14,605 bases of DNA, from NCBI GenBank assembly GCA_030746295.1, contig JASLMY010000117.1, positions 1 to 14,605 of the forward strand. Direction: 5' to 3'. The position numbers and the translations under genes were made by a program. The notes below the pieces were generated by a model. That model made no database searches, was not told the DNA's origin, and saw nothing but the letters and a program-made list of their open reading frames with translations. Source of the stretch: Alphaproteobacteria bacterium (lineage in GTDB: Bacteria > Pseudomonadota > Alphaproteobacteria > GCA-2731375). Below, piece by piece: positions 13,127 to 14,605 of the stretch; the stretch's first letter is position 1; each line of letters opens with the position of its first letter.

Positions 13127-14605
13127 ATGCAACTGCTTCCGATATCGCTCGACGACAAATACGAGCGCATGGCAGGCGAGGTCTACATCACCGGCACGCA
13201 GGCGCTGGTGCGCGCGGCGGTGACGCAGCGCCGGCGCGATGCGTCCGCCGGCTTGAACACGGCGGGTTTCATTTCCGGCTATCGCGGCTCGCCCTTGCAC
13301 AACGTCGACAAGGAGCTCTGGCGCGCCAACCGTCTGCTGGCGGACGCCGGGATCCACTTCCTACCGGCGGTGAACGAGGACCTGGCCGCCACCGCCATTC
13401 GCGGCTCGCAGGAAGCGATGGCTTTTCCCGACGCCACCCGCGACGGCGTCTACGGCATGTGGTACGGCAAGGGGCCGGGGCTGGACCGCTCGATCGACGC
13501 CATCCGCCACGGCCATATGGCCGGCGCCGCGCAGCACGGTGGCGTGTTGGTCGTGGTCGGCGACGACCACCCTCTGAAAGAGACCGACGCGCCCGCCGCG
13601 CACGAGAACCTGTTCGTCGATCTGATGATGCCGGTGCTCTATCCGGCGACGGTGGCCGAGGTCATCGAATACGCGCTTCACGGCTGGGCGCTGTCGCGCT
13701 TTCACGGCGGCTGGGTGGGCCTGAAGATGATTCCCGACACCATCGCCGCCACCGCGCCGGTACCCGCTGACCCGGCACGGCCGACGATCGTGATGCCCAC
13801 CGACGTCGCACTGCCGGAAGGCGGCCTGAACCTGCGCGTGCCCGACCACTGGCAGACCATGGAAGAGCGGTTACGCCGTTTCAGGTTACCGGCGGCGCTC
13901 GCCTATCTCGGGGCCAACGCCCTCAACAAGGTGACGCAGGCGAGCGAGCGGCCACGCTACGGCATCATCGCCACCGGCAAGGCCTGGACCGACGTGCGCC
14001 AGGCGTTCCTCGAGCTCGGTATCGACGAGGCCATGGCCCGCGATCTCGGTATCACGGTGCTGAAGCTCGCCATGCCCTATCCGTCCGACGCCGAGGGGAT
14101 CCGCGCTTTCGCCGACGGGCTGGAGGAGGTCCTGGTGGTGGAGGAGAAACACCGCCTGACCGAGATGCAGGTCAAGGACGCGCTCTATGCCCTGCCGGAC
14201 GGGCGCCGGCCGCGCATCGTCGGCCGCCACGACGAGGCCGGCGCGCCGCTGCTGCCCGACTGGCCCGAATATACGCCGGACGACGTCAGCCGGGCACTTG
14301 CGGGGCGGATCGAACACTTCCACACCAGCGACCGGATCGCGGCACGGCTCGCCTTTCTGGAGGCCCGCGCCCAGGCGACTACGAAGCGCCAAGCGCTCTC
14401 GATCGCCCGCCAGCCCTTCTTCTGCCCCGGCTGCCCGCACAACAGCTCGACCCGGGTGCCGGAAGGCAGCCGCGCCCACGGCGGCATCGGCTGCCACATG
14501 CTGGCGATGTACATGGACCGCGACACCGTCACCTATTCGCACATGGGCGCGGAGGGGGCGAGCTGGATCGGCCAATCGCCGTTCGTCGAGACGCGCCATG
14601 TCTTC
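13127..14605 (+). CDS. Indolepyruvate ferredoxin oxidoreductase family protein, N-terminal part (runs off the right edge)
   Basis: The frame is open from ATG 13127 to the window end (493 codons, no stop). GGAGG at 13118-13122 is four bases upstream. SGYRGSPL (50-57) and GMWYGKGPGLDRSIDAIRH belong to the pyruvate:ferredoxin oxidoreductase-type alpha domain. CPGCPHN (433-439) starts the thiamine-diphosphate domain, and GAEGASWIGQSPF (474-486) is its cofactor loop. Fused family members are about 1150 residues and continue with the rest of the thiamine domain and a gamma domain, so less than half is seen. They oxidatively decarboxylate aryl- or branched-chain 2-oxo acids to acyl-CoA, with ferredoxin or a similar acceptor. 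The ferredoxin-like iron-sulfur domain of archaeal IorA is not visible in this part. It is divergent from the PhyH gene, sharing a palindromic control site. Confidence 0.9.
   Translation, partial: MQLLPISLDDKYERMAGEVYITGTQALVRAAVTQRRRDASAGLNTAGFISGYRGSPLHNVDKELWRANRLLADAGIHFLPAVNEDLAATAIRGSQEAMAFPDATRDGVYGMWYGKGPGLDRSIDAIRHGHMAGAAQHGGVLVVVGDDHPLKETDAPAAHENLFVDLMMPVLYPATVAEVIEYALHGWALSRFHGGWVGLKMIPDTIAATAPVPADPARPTIVMPTDVALPEGGLNLRVPDHWQTMEERLRRFRLPAALAYLGANALNKVTQASERPRYGIIATGKAWTDVRQAFLELGIDEAMARDLGITVLKLAMPYPSDAEGIRAFADGLEEVLVVEEKHRLTEMQVKDALYALPDGRRPRIVGRHDEAGAPLLPDWPEYTPDDVSRALAGRIEHFHTSDRIAARLAFLEARAQATTKRQALSIARQPFFCPGCPHNSSTRVPEGSRAHGGIGCHMLAMYMDRDTVTYSHMGAEGASWIGQSPFVETRHVF

Noticed and set aside
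13087..13770. Arg-rich open frame overlapping the start of the oxidoreductase gene
   Set aside because: It is in the wrong phase. The frame from ATG 13127 gives clear oxidoreductase motifs and runs unbroken to the window edge.
1..14605. Mobile element, phage, CRISPR or defence system
   Set aside because: No transposase, integrase, regularly spaced repeat, tRNA-linked attachment site or known defence gene was found. Composition and coding style look uniform along the window.

Overview
This is a GC-rich stretch of bacterial chromosome that looks alphaproteobacterial, probably Rhodospirillales-like. That placement is an inference from base composition, GC-ending codons, GGAGG-type ribosome sites and the gene families present, not from a marker gene. 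I see no rRNA, tRNA, CRISPR array, transposase, integrase or phage gene.

Left part (1-6019), signalling. The last 53 codons of a nitroreductase enter from the left. Facing it is a membrane-bound class III adenylate/guanylate cyclase (HAMP, catalytic domain, short C-terminal repeat tail). Divergent from the cyclase is a large hybrid histidine kinase with Cache-like sensor, DHp/ATPase, degenerate receiver, true receiver and HPt. This kinase reading frame is split by one in-frame TAG between the second membrane helix and the H-box, with every downstream catalytic motif intact. A stand-alone CheY-like receiver follows on the same strand. The four signalling pieces could form a phosphorelay next to a cyclic-nucleotide enzyme. 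The 514 bases between cyclase and kinase hold no gene but do hold a run of inverted repeats.

Middle (6083-9416). A glutathione S-transferase converges on an MttB-family (trimethylamine/glycine-betaine-type) methyltransferase. Upstream of the methyltransferase, on the same strand, lies a GlxA/GbdR/CdhR-type AraC regulator with a DJ-1-like N-terminal half. Regulator and enzyme together suggest catabolism of a quaternary amine, but no corrinoid protein, corrinoid activator or second methyltransferase is in the window.

Right part (9605-14605), small-molecule catabolism. A VOC metalloenzyme and a crotonase form a short plus-strand operon. Convergent with them are a xylose-isomerase-like TIM-barrel protein and a PhyH-type Fe(II)/2-oxoglutarate dioxygenase on the minus strand. 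Divergent from the dioxygenase, and running off the right edge, is an indolepyruvate ferredoxin oxidoreductase family protein. The dioxygenase/oxidoreductase intergenic region carries a clean palindrome (GTTCCATTTGGAAC) between well-formed promoter elements, so it is probably a control point for both directions. No established pathway that uses all these enzymes is recognisable, and their substrates are unknown.

The strongest anomaly is the amber codon in the kinase. TAG ends five other genes here in the ordinary way, so it is more likely a mutation, a sequence error or a split gene than a recoded codon.
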